64,000 nucleotides of DNA from Cornus controversa. Taxonomy: Eukaryota; Streptophyta; Magnoliopsida; Cornales; Cornaceae. Made by a program: the position numbers and the translations under genes. Positions 33,522-45,000 of this stretch are shown piece by piece. The notes beneath the pieces are model-generated. The model had not been told where the DNA came from. It worked only from the letters and a program-made list of their open reading frames with translations, and searched no databases. The stretch spans positions 56,920,270 through 56,984,269 of the forward strand of contig CM048846.1 of the NCBI GenBank assembly GCA_026545225.1, in the 5' to 3' direction. Numbering within the stretch: the stretch's first letter is position 1; the number at the start of each line of letters is the position of its first letter.

Positions 33522-34107
33522 CAAATTATAGGTCATCACAAATTATCATGTGATCATGTGGGTCTTCTCAAGCACCCATTTATATAAAGTGTTAAACTTG
33601 TTAGAATAATACAAATCAACTATTCATTAATTTAGTCAATGAAGAGACTATAACCTAAGCTCTAATCATTACTCAAGTAAGATGAAAGGTTGTAACCTAA
33701 GCTTTAATAATTACTCAAGTAAGATGAAAGGTTGTAACCTATGACCTTATCATTACTCTAGTAAGAGGAAAGGGTTATAACCTAAAGAACATTAATGGCA
33801 TCTATTGGAGAATCCCAAGAGTCGTGAGTTTATTCTTTTTTTCTCATTAAGTGCACTCATTGAATTTTTATACACATGGCAATATGTATAATTTTATACA
33901 TATCTATACTTTTATATAATTATCTTATAAAATAAATTTGTAAAAATAATATTTTAATAATAATAAAAATATGAATTCCACCAAGTTAAAACATATGCAA
34001 CATTATACTCATTTGACTCGCTTTCACGTGGAGAATACTACCTTGACATTTGTTTGTGAATTTCTTTTAAAACAACATATAATTTTTAAAAATTACAGGT
34101 CATTACA
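31611..34107 (-). mobile_element. Solo LTR (2,497 bp) in the Tat RT/RNase H, target duplication CCACA
   Basis: Plus-strand ends are TGTCACACCCCGAATTT and GGTCATTACA. Minus orientation (TGTAATGACC...GGGGTGTGACA) fits plant Gypsy LTR ends. A perfect CCACA lies on each side (31,606-31,610 and 34,108-34,112), and removing the block rejoins the Tat frame. No internal domain is present, so this is a solo LTR. A second start-like end on the minus strand (TGTGATGACCTATAATTTG, about 33,541-33,523) suggests another LTR piece in its first 570 bp. Low-complexity runs: TA/CA at 33,384-33,427 and (AAT)n at 33,482-33,519. Confidence 0.8.
33482..33519. repeat. (AAT)n microsatellite
   Basis: About 12 ATA/AAT units within the solo LTR. 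Confidence 0.9.
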
Positions 34108-34112
34108 CCACA

Positions 34113-35100
34113 TGTAATATTTTAATTTCTTAAGAGCTTCTAATTGTTCTGTCCCCCATAAGTCTTCTCTTTTCTTTTGGGTAGCATCAAAAAATGGCTT
34201 GCACTTGTCTGAGAGGCGTGAGATAAATCTGCTGAGGGCCGCTATACGCCCGGTTAAGATCTAAATGTCTTTGTGAGTTCTTGGCTCCATATTTTGGATG
34301 ACAGCCAAGGCTTAAGTTAGACTTGCTTCAATCCCCATTCGACTGACCATATGACCGAGGAACCAACTGGATGAAACCTTGAAAGAGCATTTTAACGAAT
34401 TTAACCTCATATGGTGACTTCTTATGGTGTCAAAAACTTCTTGCAAATACTTTAAATGATCCTCCTTCTTCAATTTTGACTACTTTGTCATTTATGTAAG
34501 CTTCGACCATTCGGCCCATCTACTTGCTAAAAACTTTGTTGATTAGTCGCTGGTAAGTTGCTCCAGCATTCTTTAGCCTGAATGGCTTAACTCTGTAACA
34601 GTAAGCTCCTCCTTCAGTGATGAAGGAAGTCTTCTCTTCATCTTTAGGATTTATTAGAATTTGATTGTACCCCGAATATGCATCCAAAAATGTCAGCCGC
34701 TTGTATCCTTCTGTGGCATCTACCATTTGATCTATCTTTGGAAGTAGGTAGCAATCTTTTGGACGAGCCTTGTTCAGGTTGGTGAAATTGATGTAAACCT
34801 GCCATTTTTTATTCTTCTTCCTGACCACCACCACATTGGACAGCCACTCTGGGTACCTCACTTCTATGATGAATCCTGCATCTAGGAGCTGGCTTACTTC
34901 CTCTACTAATATCTTGTTTCTTTCTAGCGCAAACCTTCTTTGCTTTTGTTTTACCGAAGGAACTGCTACATTGACGTTTAGACTGTAGCTGGCTATAGTT
35001 GAATCTATCCCCGACATATCCAAATGGTTACATGAGAATACATTTGAATTCTTCCGAAGGAACTCGATTAATTCCTCTTTTTCCTTCATGGACTGAAATG
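34113..35100 (-). pseudogene. Tat-lineage reverse transcriptase, decayed
   Basis: Minus strand 35,089-34,520 is open for 189 residues: a VEEVSQLLDAGFIIEVRYPE block, KKNKKWQVYINFTNLNKARP, LPKIDQMVDATEGYKRLTFL then DAYSGYNQI, and RLKNAGATYQRLINK. The wording LDAYSGYNQI plus GATYQRL is diagnostic for Athila/Tat non-chromoviruses, and the first catalytic Asp is in the LDAYSGY block. Beyond a stop near 34,519 the thumb/connection follows (LTGRIAALSRFISRLSDKCK at about 34,260-34,180). The second catalytic Asp pair region is lost or frameshifted. The solo LTR cuts it at 34,107. Confidence 0.85.
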
Positions 35101-35456
35101 ATCTAATTTGTGTGGTACGCCCCTCTTCTGCTTCGTTGAGTCGTATGCTTTATAGAGTCCTATTGTTTGCTCCTGTCTTTCATCCTTCCCCGTGTTTAGG
35201 TGGGGAACGACTGTAGTTGCTATTGAGGATCCTTATCTGTGGATGGTGCTTTTTTAAGAGCAATAGTGTAGCACTCCTTGGCTGCTACTTAATCTCCAAG
35301 AAGGTCGACTGTTCCCTTTTTATTTAGCGTTATGCACTTCATAACTTGATAGAGAGTCGAGGGAATCCCTCGCATCCTGTGGATCCAACCTCTTCCCAAA
35401 ATCAAGTTGTAAGAGGAACGAACATCCGCAATTATGAATTGTTCTTTTAGAGTTCT
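35101..35456 (-). pseudogene. Tat protease-RT linker, broken
   Basis: Minus strand between protease and RT. Pieces like LGRGWIHRMRGIPSTLYQVM (about 35,400-35,340) followed by KCITLNKKGTVDL are the conserved Tat linker after the protease. Frames are broken. No extra domain. Confidence 0.55.
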
Positions 35457-35696
35457 TCATGCTACAGTTACAGATAATAATGCTAATCTGACCAGGGTAA
35501 CTCTTTTCCCGTCAAAACCTACTAGGGGGCTTTCGGCTACTTTAACTTGTTCCGAACTTATCCCTAGTTTCCCAAAAACCCTAAAGCTCATGATATTTGT
35601 GCTGGATCTCACATCGATTAGTACTATTTTAATAAGGCAATTACACACCAGAAGGCTGACTATGAGAGGATCTTCGTGAGGCATTTGCACCCTCAT
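35457..35696 (-). pseudogene. Tat-lineage aspartic protease, partial
   Basis: PLIVSLLVCNCLIKIVLIDV then RSSTNIMSFRVFGKLGI and ESPLVGFDGKRV. This aligns in order with Tat proteases (hydrophobic strand, D-x-G-S-S active site, then P-L-x-G-F-x-G). The active-site Asp is present but the following residues read VRSS. It is cut off from gag, which lies 27 kb away at 63.1-63.6 kb beyond the Gypsy insertion. Confidence 0.75.
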
Positions 35697-35818
35697 CAGA
35701 TCCCGATCTTGAATGCAATTTGGATCTTTACCTCTTTATCATGAACTGAATTAAACTTACTTCTCCTAAGTTTCAGAGCTTGGGGGCTTGACGAAAGTGT
35801 GATCGGGTTATGTCTTAA

Positions 35819-38387
35819 TGTAAAAACCGTGACCATTTTTGGCTGATTTTCCTTTATTTTTATTTATTGTTATATTAATGCTTTAAATGATTATATATGT
35901 GTTTTAAATATAAAATAAATGTTTTGGGAACTTATTTAAGGTTTGGAAAAGTTTACGAAGCGTTTGGCAAAAATTGACTTTTTTTGGGTCCAGTTGACTA
36001 GAGACTAGAAAATTTGAAAGTGTTGGAATGACTCCAAATTTGGAGGATAGCTTAAATAAAATATTTTACAGTCTACGAAATCGATTTCGTATCAATTAGA
36101 GTTACGAAAATCGAAAATGGAGCCCAGAAAGGTTTAGTGAAAAGGTAGTGGCATTGTTGTAAATAAATGGATGTTAAATTCTATAAATAGTAAGAGAATG
36201 ACCCAGCCCTCATTTCTCATTCTCTTCAGCTGTGAGAGCATTATAGATATAACATATATATCTCTACATCTTCTTCTTCACTTCTTCATTGAATTAGAAA
36301 GTCTTATGCTGAGAATTTGAATACGCCAAAGAAGAGAGAAACGATCTACGCATTTAGGGCTCGAGTTTGATCCATCCAGAATCAATTTTGGAGAAGTTTG
36401 GTTTTTTAGTGAGAATTGGGAAAATCATTTGGAAGTCTTCTAAATTGAGGTAGGGATGCCTAACCTATAGAATCCAGGGTTTTTGTGAGTATATTGGTTG
36501 TCTATGACGACCAATTGGTTATATGAGATAATTAGATGTTTTTTAATATTAAAGAATGCTAAATTATGCCGTTTAATGAACTCTCAATGTTAATTGATGT
36601 AATTACATATGTATAATTTCCTTGGATGATTATATAAACACATGTGAATTGAATTATGTATATTTGTGTATATGGGTGAAGGTGATATTTATGTATTTGT
36701 GATAATGTCTTATAAGTATGTTTAAGTGTTGAGCATGTTTAATTTCCTATGTTGATGATATGAAATATGGAAAATGTGAGATATTTGCAATGTGAATGTA
36801 ATTGTGATTCATTTGGAAATTGTACAAGCATGATCACTAAATGTTATATTGTTTTCCAATTACATATGAATAATTGCCATGAGCATATGTAATTTTAACT
36901 TCATTCTTGGGTAAGCATGTGGTGAGGGTGGTGAGCTCAATTGGGCGATTAAGTTGAGGAGTGGAAATGTGATTTGGTAAAGGGAACCCTCGTGGGCAAT
37001 CCTATAAAGGAATCCAACAAGTGATCCAGTAAGGGAGCTCCAGTTAGAATGGGATAGGACACTCCCTAAAATGGAGCCCTATAATGAGGTAATCCGGTCA
37101 AGGAGCCTCAGTTAGGTGGTATTAGATGATCTTGGGTAGCGGAGTCCAATGGATGTGTGGTGAGTATGAGAGAGTTGTGCAAATCATGTTGCATTATAAA
37201 TTGCTTATGATATGGTTGTGATATACGGATATTTTCTTAACATGATTAAATAAAAATGTGTGTTTATGTGGTATTCACGGAACTTGTGGAATTGTGTTTT
37301 AGACATTCCTACTAAGCGTGTGGTTGCTCATCCTATGAGGATGAACTCTTTTTAGGAAAAGAAAATGAAGTGGAGGAGTCTCCCCAACGGTAGAGTTGGC
37401 GTGAAGCGGTATCAGGTTCATTTAAAGAATTTATATTTCTTTATTTAAATGCATGTTCAGATTGTGGACTATATGTATGTGACAAACATGTAATGACCAT
37501 TTATGTTCTAAGAACATGTATCATATATGTTTTATGAGTGTTTACTTTTAAACACGGATTACAGCATATGTTATTTATGACTTATGATTTTATACATTGT
37601 AACCATGGTATTGAGCATGGTAGAATGCTAGATGTTTAAATGATGATCCATTCATTTATGTTCATTTTCACATGTATAAATTTGTGAGAATGGTTATATT
37701 GATGTATATGTGAGATGAGATGCGTTTATGTGTTAAGAAGAGACATTGGACCGAAAATGACTAAAGTGTTAAGTTGCAAGATGTTCTGCAGGAGAGGATT
37801 TCAATTATGCAAAACCCCCTTTTCACATGATCGAAATTTTTGATCGTGCAAAAAATTGCAAGTGTGAAATGCCAAATGTTGAAAACTTTTGATAGTACTA
37901 TGATACTATTTCAGTCATGCGAGATGTTTCGATCAATCGAAACTTCATTTTGATTGTGCGAAATGGTGGTTTCGATTGTGCGAAGTATTGCTGGAACTGA
38001 GTAACAGGAAGGACTTGTACATGCATGACGTCATTAAGAGGTACCTATAGTAGACTTGTATTGATCATGGATGCATGTAAGGGTGGTGTTAATGGTATTG
38101 TGAATGCTTTCATTGGTTTTGAGATCATGATCTTGATTGTTGATTAATGTGACATATCCGGTAAAGGGTGAATGTATTGCCAATGTAAATGATTCCGCGA
38201 TAAGTCATGATCTGACACTTAGGGAGTGACAGCTTGGTATAGGTAATGATATCAGATGGTGAACGTTGGTAACTTATCATGGTTACTCGGGTCGTGGGAC
38301 GAAGATCGGGTGGTCATGACACCTCACTAACCGAAATTTGGACTTGGATCGGGGGAGTCTCGGCTGTTCGAATTTCAGGGGATGACA
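35819..38387 (+). mobile_element. 5' LTR of the outer Gypsy (2,569 bp)
   Basis: Begins TGTAAAAACCGTGACC and ends GGGGATGACA just before the primer site. It is the same family as the LTR at 18,226-20,729 (minus) and its own 3' partner at 60,375. It keeps the empty site (AACGTTGGTAAC, about 38,263-38,274) for the TRIM solo LTR found in the 3' LTR. Confidence 0.85.
36181..36190 (+). promoter_or_regulatory. TATA box of the outer Gypsy 5' LTR
   Basis: CTATAAATAG, conserved in the same LTR position in the minus-strand copy (20,350-20,359) and changed to CTATAAACAA in the 3' LTR (about 60,750). Conservation between copies supports a real promoter element. Confidence 0.6.
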
Positions 38388-38390
38388 GTT

Positions 38391-38402
38391 TGGTATCAGA
38401 GC
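38391..38402 (+). other. Primer-binding site, initiator Met tRNA type
   Basis: TGGTATCAGAGC, three bases after the 5' LTR end. It pairs with the 3' end of initiator Met tRNA. Confidence 0.85.
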
Positions 38403-38774
38403 ATAGCTTATTGTTAAAAGCTTAACTGGGTTTGAATACCTAGGGACGAAAGGTAAGGGTTATATCATGTGTAGTTTCATGATTGGTTAGAACCTTTGAG
38501 TTTGATAACCTAGAAACACGTGTAAGCATGACATAGTTAATTAGAGGACTTATGTGCTTATGAAATGTGCTTACAGGATAATATGCTAAGTACTTACATG
38601 ATAACATATTTATATGTTATGTGTTGATTTGAGAACATGTTTACGTGATTAAATGTGTGTTGAGAAGCATGTCTATATGTTACATGCAAAAATGATAACG
38701 TCTTGTTATGTTGAGTTGTAGTTTAGCATGTGATAACTTGTTGTTGTTAACATATATCTTGACTATATATAGAT

Positions 38775-39800
38775 ATGCCACCTAGACGCCGAGGAAGGGT
38801 AGTTGGGGGTGAGGTACTCGAGGGAGACTTGATTAATAGCATGACCGCGACTCTCTAAGACTTCATGAGAACAGTTGCTAATGAGGCACAACAATTAGTA
38901 GTACAACTAGAAGACAATGAGGTTGAGTAACTATTCAAGTACATAACTCGCTTTAAGAAGTTGATGCTTTCAAGCTTTAAGGGAAATTTTGATCCATTGA
39001 TAGTGGACAATTGGTTGGAACAAGTGGAAAAGCACTTTAAGATGATGTCTACTTCCGATGATGGCATAAAAGTTATACTTGCCACATACTTATTTTTGGG
39101 TGGGGCTGAACTTTGGTGGAAGTCGGTGAGTAACTGACACGATGTTGAAACAATGCCATGGGAATAGTTCAAGACTTTATTCCTTGTGCATTATTTTTCT
39201 AGGCCAAAGAGGAGGGCTTTGAGGAACGAGTTTGAGGATTTGGTTCATGATGGCATGACCGTCACAGAGTATGAGAACAAGTTTATTTCTCTTTCATGCT
39301 TTGCACTTGAAGTAATGAGAGTTGAAGAGGAAAAGACATGGAGTTTCGTCAATGGCCTTCATCATTCGGTGAGACCTTATGTGTCAATTCTGGGATTAAA
39401 AGTATATGTCGAGGCGGTAGAGGAGGCCTTGATAGCAGAAGCTGAAGTGAAAGATAGGCAAGAGAAGAGAGAGGTATTGAGGCAAAGCAAGGCTTTGACA
39501 GTGGCTTTGGAAGGGCATGCAAGGAAGAAGTTCAAGGGTGGTTCTTCTCATATAGTGGGTTCGGTGGGATGGTCGATGACGTGTTCTATACCTACCATTC
39601 CTTTGCCTTTAACATTTGTTAGGCTAGAGAGGGTGTGCTACAAGTGTAAACAACCGGGGCACTACAAGGTAGATCGTCCTTGGATAGCACCTATGAGAGC
39701 ACCTTAGAGTTAGTCTATGATACCGCCTAGTGCGATAACTTGCTATAGTTATGGGCAATAGGGGCATATGATGAGGCAGTGCCCACAGCAGGGTGGAAAT
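38775..39800 (+). pseudogene. Outer Gypsy gag, broken
   Basis: The start ATG at 38,775 gives MPPRRRGRVVGGE. The gag fold follows (LMLSSFKGNFDPLIVDNWLE, LGGAELWWKSV, then FEDLVHDGMTVTEYENKF). There are two CCHC knuckles: CYKCKQPGHYKVDRP (third and fourth ligands altered) and CYSYG..GHMMRQCP. In-frame stops occur near 38,856, 38,928, 39,136, 39,165, 39,705 and 39,759. The frame then shifts before the protease. Confidence 0.85.
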
Positions 39801-39904
39801 GCTCAGAGTGGTCAGGGTGCCAGTAGAGACCGACACAGAGAGTGACTGCACTATCGGGCTATAGAGCATTGCCTCCACCACAGCCAACTTTATCTACATA
39901 GAGT

Positions 39905-40459
39905 GTGAGACCAGTGAGGGGATCTATCCCTAGTGCATCTACACAACAGTTAGGTTTTTGGGCTAGTGGAGCACAGGATCAGAGGGCACAAGGCAGGGTA
40001 TATGCAGTGACACCGGCAGACACTTCAGTAGGACCTTCAGTTGTTAAAGGTATATTATTGATATATAGTTCTTGGGCACATGTATTGATTGACTCAGGTG
40101 CGTCTTATTTATTTATTGCTACATCATTTGCACGAGCTTTGGGGCTTGAGGTTAGTCCCTTGGGTAGAGCAGTTTGCGTTGATATGCCAGTGGGCAATAC
40201 AGTGATTCTTGACAGAATGTGTCGGGGATGCGCTATTGAGATATCTGGAAACACACTTAAGTTTGATTTTATTCTCTTAAATATGATTAGTTTTGATATT
40301 ATCCTAGGGATGGATTGGTTATCGGAGTTTTATGCTACAACAGACTATTTTAGAGGGAGAGTGATGATTTGCATGCCCGAAGATGATTGCTTTTGTTTTG
40401 TGGGAGATTGGAGTGACTCCTATACTTCTCCATGCTATGACATTAGTAGTCGGGAATGA
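39905..40459 (+). pseudogene. Outer Gypsy aspartic protease
   Basis: The segment has VLIDSGASYLFIATSFA, with the D-S-G-A active-site triad intact, and later DIILGMDWLSEF, the standard end of Gypsy protease. It is in a different frame from gag. The break lies between about 39,790 and 39,905. A stop ends it at 40,457, and RT continues in the same frame. Confidence 0.8.
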
Positions 40460-40471
40460 CATAGTTTTATC

Positions 40472-41400
40472 TTGGCTAGTCTTTTGGCTGAGGGAGAGGA
40501 GATTTTGAGAAAGGTATATCCGACAGTGGTCTGTGAGTACTTAGATGTATTTTCAGAGGATTTGACTGATTTGCCTCCTAAAAGAGAGGTAGAGTTTGGC
40601 ATTGATCTTATACCCGGTACGACGCCTATCTTTATGGCACCATATCGGATGGCACTGGCGGAGTTAATGGAGTTCAAGCATTAATTGGATGATTTAAAAT
40701 CTAAGGGCTTTATTAGACCGAGTGCATCACCGTGGCAAGCACCGGTATTATTTGCTAAGAAGAAAGATGGTTCTTTAAGATTGTGCATTGATTACCAAAA
40801 GTTGAATCATGTGAAAATCAAGAACAAGTATCCGTTGTCAAGGATAGATGACCTATTTGATCAATTGAAGGGAGCTCACTACTTCTCAACAATTTATTTA
40901 AGGTCGAGTTATTACTAATTAAGGGTAAAGGATGAGGATATCCATAAAATGGCATTCCATACGCGGTATGGACACTATGAGTTCCTTGTAATGCCATTCG
41001 ATTTGAGTAATGCACCGATGATATTTATAGACTTGATGAACTACGCATTTCAAGAATACCTTGATACATTTGTGGTAGTGTTTGTAGACGATATACTTGT
41101 GCGCTCATCTTTGGAGGAGGAGCATGAGTTGCACTTGAGGTTAGTTTTGCAAATCTTTAGAGAGCACCGATTGTACGCTAAGTATGAGAAGTGCGAGTTT
41201 TGACTCCAAGAGGTTAAATTCCTTCCTTGGATATGTTATTTTCGGAGGTGGAGTTTTAGTTGATCAATCTAAGATTGAGGTCGTCATGAGTTGGGAGAGT
41301 CCAAAGAATGTCTTCGAGATTCAGAGTTTTCTTGGTTTTGTGGGCTACTACAGAAGGTTAGTGAAAGACTTCTCTAGTATTGCAGCTCTTATAACATGAA
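40472..41400 (+). pseudogene. Outer Gypsy reverse transcriptase, broken
   Basis: Pieces in order: [40 protein letters not shown] then [55 protein letters not shown] (VDD catalytic pair intact) and FLGFVGYYRRLVKDFS. Stops at 40,682 and 40,918, a frameshift at about 41,200 and a stop at 41,398 break it. The strand DLRSGYH reads LRSSYY. Confidence 0.85.
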
Positions 41401-41402
41401 TC

Positions 41403-41563
41403 ACTCGTAAGGATGTGAAGTTTGTGTGGAATAAAGCTTGTGAGTTAGTATTTCATGAATTGAAGAAGCGGTTAACTACAACTCCTATTTTGGTGATACC
41501 TAAGCGTGGCTTTGGGTATGTGATTTATTGTGATGCTTTGGGGAACTGGCTAAGTTGTGTGTT
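41403..41563 (+). pseudogene. Outer Gypsy RNase H, first part
   Basis: VKFVWNKACELVFHELKKRL then GFGYVIYCDALGNWLSCVFV, i.e. the RT-RNase H link and the first acidic strand (C-D-A). The reading is interrupted exactly at the GTGTT target site (41,559-41,563) and resumes at 56,993. Confidence 0.8.
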
Positions 41564-41812
41564 TGTAATACCCCGCTCCAACACATGGTATGATATTGTC
41601 CGCTTTGGGCCTGAGCCCGCACGATTTTGCTATTGGGTTTACCCCAAAAGGCCTCATACCATTTGAAGAGAATATACTACATATAAGCACATCCCCTTTT
41701 CCACACCCAGGCGATGTGGGATTGAGCACCCTGCACCCTGTCAGTGTGGTAGCTCAGCCCAGTGTCTGTCTTTGCACCCGCCCACTCACACCCGTCCACA
41801 AGGGTTACTACA
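41564..41812 (-). mobile_element. TRIM LTR (249 bp), outer copy
   Basis: Plus-strand ends TGTAATACCCCGCTCC and GGGTTACTACA. In minus orientation it begins TGTAGTAACCC, has a promoter-like GCTTATATGTA, and ends GGGGTATTACA followed by a primer site. It is flanked on the left by GTGTT, which recurs at 56,993-56,997. It codes for nothing. Confidence 0.85.
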
Positions 41813-41885
41813 ATCCACCCCCCTACGAGGCCCGACGTCCTCGTCGACACACTACTTTCGGCTGGGTTCAGGCTCTGATACCAAT
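41813..41885 (-). mobile_element. TRIM internal region (primer site and polypurine tract only)
   Basis: In minus orientation: ATTGGTATCAGAGCC (primer site, 41,885-41,871), about 45 bp without coding capacity, then GTAGGGGGGTGGAT (polypurine tract, 41,826-41,813) touching the LTR. About 73 bp is all that separates the two LTRs, which defines a terminal-repeat retrotransposon in miniature. Confidence 0.85.
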
Positions 41886-41939
41886 TGTAATACCCCGCTC
41901 CAACACATGGTATGATATTGTCCGCTTTGGGCCTGAGCC
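41886..41939 (-). mobile_element. TRIM second LTR, left fragment
   Basis: The first 54 bp repeat the plus-strand left end of the LTR at 41,564 (TGTAATACCCCGCTCC ... GGGCCTGAGCC), then stop at the joint with Gypsy leader sequence. The missing remainder is at 56,805-56,992, with about 7-12 bp lost at the joint. Confidence 0.8.
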
Positions 41940-42074
41940 TGTCCTCGGGTTTTAAGGGTCTATCGTAGGGTATCTTCCGCTTTGTGTATTCTGATAAATA
42001 GGATTCTAAACATAGAGTTCATAGTATTTTAATCTATCCTCAACGGTATTGATGTTTATCTATTTCCTCTACAG

Positions 42075-45000
42075 ATGCCACCCCGTAGAAGGAGGAATGT
42101 GAATGATATTCTAGGTCAGGGTAATGCTCAGGGTGGAGATGCAGAGATTCCTCCCGACTTGGTAACCATTATAGCGCAGGCTGTAGCTGCCGGAGTGGCG
42201 ACTGCTCTTCAGAATCAGCAGCCACCTCAGCAGCCACAGCAGATGGCACAGGTTCCATTACCTGTGGAGCAGCCCAACACTTGGGAGAGGGTACGTGATT
42301 CCTTCACAAAAGGGAATCCGCCGGAGTTTTCAGGGTCTACGGAGGTCACCGAGGCGTATCAGTGGAGGAAAGATATTGAGCGCCATCTTCGTATGGTTAC
42401 ATGCACTGAGGTACAGAAACAGATGCTAGCTACATTTAAGCTAGTGGGAAATGCATTGCAGTGGTGGGAGTCGGTGACTACACCGGAACAGCGGACCATG
42501 TTCACTTATGCAGAGTTTCAGGTTCGCTTTGATGCTAAGTACTTCCCGTATGCAGTGAGGGCAGCTAAAAAGAGGGAATTTCTCGGGTTACAGCAGGGGG
42601 ACAGAACTGTGGCAGCATATGAACAAGAATTTATTAACTTATCACTGTTTGCACCTGAGGAGGTGGACACCGAAGACAAGAAGCTGCGATGTTTTGTGAA
42701 TGGGTTAATCTGGCCTATTCGACAGGTCCTTCTGGGATGTCCAGCTTACACCACATATGCCCAGGTAGTGGATGCTGCATTGCAACACTGCCAGTCGAGA
42801 AAAGATTTCAGGAAAGGACAGACAGATAAACGACCTGACAGAGAATTCACTGGTCAGACAGTGGAAAGAAGGAATGGAAATGGGGGTAGACACTTTGAGA
42901 GGGGCAGTCATTCGGGGTAACAACCATGGAAGCGACACAGACCCAACAGTGATGCTCAGAGAGTGGGAACCTCTACTCATAGGAGGCACAGTGGGGTACC
43001 ACAGGCAAGTCGTGGTCAACAACATGGAAATCAGTTCAGGAGGTCTACCGGTGGGTTTAATGGAAACTGTTATAGTTGTGGTGAGCCGGGGCATTCAGCT
43101 AGGTATTGTCCTAACAACAATCAGAGACCACCTGGTCAGCAGAGGTAGGGACAGCAACCACCTTTACCAGTACCACAGATTCCACAGGTACAGGCACAGC
43201 ATCGTCCAGCTCTACCTGCACCACCTCCACCTGCAGGGCAACCTGGACCACAGATGCATTACGGGAGAGTCTACAATGTGATGCCATGTGATGTACGGGC
43301 TCCTCAAGCTATAGAGGGTATGTTTCCTATCAATGGTAGAGTGGGTCGCATTTTATTTGATACTGGTGCATCACATTCCTTTGTATCTAGAGCATTTACT
43401 AGTTTATCCGGGTTAGATATTCAGTTATGTACTTCTTCACTCACTATATCTACGCCATTGGGGGCTAGTACAGTTCTACGAGAACAGGGTAGTCAGGTCC
43501 CTATAGACATTGGCAGACTCAGATTCTTGGCAGATTTATTAGTTTTAGATATGCAATCATATGATGTTATACTCGGGATGGACTGGTTATCACACTACCA
43601 TGCTCAGGTTAATTGCCACGATAAGGCAATTGTTTTTGCTATACCGGGTCAGGAAATGTACTTGATTGCTATGCCGCAATCAAAGGGAGGGTCTAGTACG
43701 CACTTGTTCTTTATCAGTGAAGAGTCTCCGAAAGGAACCACAGTGTCTTTAGATTCTATTCCTGTGGTGCGAGACTATCAGGAAGTGTTTTAGGAGATTC
43801 CAGGGTTACCACCTAGTCGTGAGATAGATTTTGTGATAGACTTAGCTCCAGGTACCAGACCTATTGCTAGAGCTCCATATAGGATGGCTCCTGTGGAAAT
43901 GAGGGAGTTGAGGGATCAGATTCAGCAACTGCTTAGTCAGAAATTTATTCGTAGGAGTACTTCACCGTGGGGAGCACCAGTGTTGTTTGTGAAGAAGAAG
44001 GATGGATCTCTTCGTCTTTGCATTGACTACAGAGAATTGAATAAGGTCACAATCCGCAACAAGTACCCGTTACCTAGGATTGATGATCTATTCGATTAGT
44101 TAAGAGGAGCCACCTATTTCTCGAAGATAGATTTGAGATCCGGGTATCATCAACTCCGAGTTAGGGAGCAGGATGTACCGAAGACAGCTTTCCTTACCAG
44201 ATATGGGTCGTACGAGTTTCGGGTTATGCCTTTTGGGTTAACAAATGCCCCAGCTGTTTTTATGGACCTGATGAATAGAGTGTTCAGGGCTTACTTGGAC
44301 CAGTTTGTTATTGTTTTCATTGATGACATTCTGGTTTACTCTAGGTCAGAGGAGGATCATGCCAGACACCTTGGTATCGTCTTGCAGACACTGAGAGATC
44401 ATCAGTTGTATGCAAAATTTGAGAAATGTGAGTTCTGGCAAAGAGAGGTGAAGTTCTTGGGCCACGTAGTATCTGAGAAAGGGATAGCGGTTGATCCAAG
44501 TAAAGTGTCAGCGGTTCTGGAGTGGGGACAACCTACCTCACCTTCAGAGATTCGCAGCTTTCTTGGGTTGGCTGGTTATTATCGCCGGTTTATTCAGGGC
44601 TTCTCTAAGATTGCTGGCCCGCTTACCCATCTCACCAAGAAGGGTGTGCCTTTCATTTGGGATGACTCATGTCAGGCGGCATTTGACGAGTTGAAGAACA
44701 GGTTGACTACTGCACCAGTTCTAGCCACTCCTCAAAGCGGCGTTGAGTACTTGGTGTATACTGACGCGTCACTACAGGGTTTGGGATGTGTACTGACGCA
44801 GGAGGAGAGACCGATATCATATGCGTCACGTAAGCTTAAACCTCATGAGCTTAATTACCCGACGCATGATCTGGAATTGGCAGCTGTGGTTTTTGCTTTG
44901 AGGATTTGGAGACATTACCTTTTGGGTGAGACCTTCAGATTATTTAGTGACCATAAGAGTCTGCAGTATCTATTTTCACAGAAGGAGCTGAATATGAGAC

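Noticed and set aside
38231..38245. Second primer-binding site (GCTTGGTATAGG) inside the 5' LTR
   Set aside because: Only a partial match, lies within the LTR and has no LTR terminus before it. Recurs at the same LTR position in the 3' copy (about 62,711).
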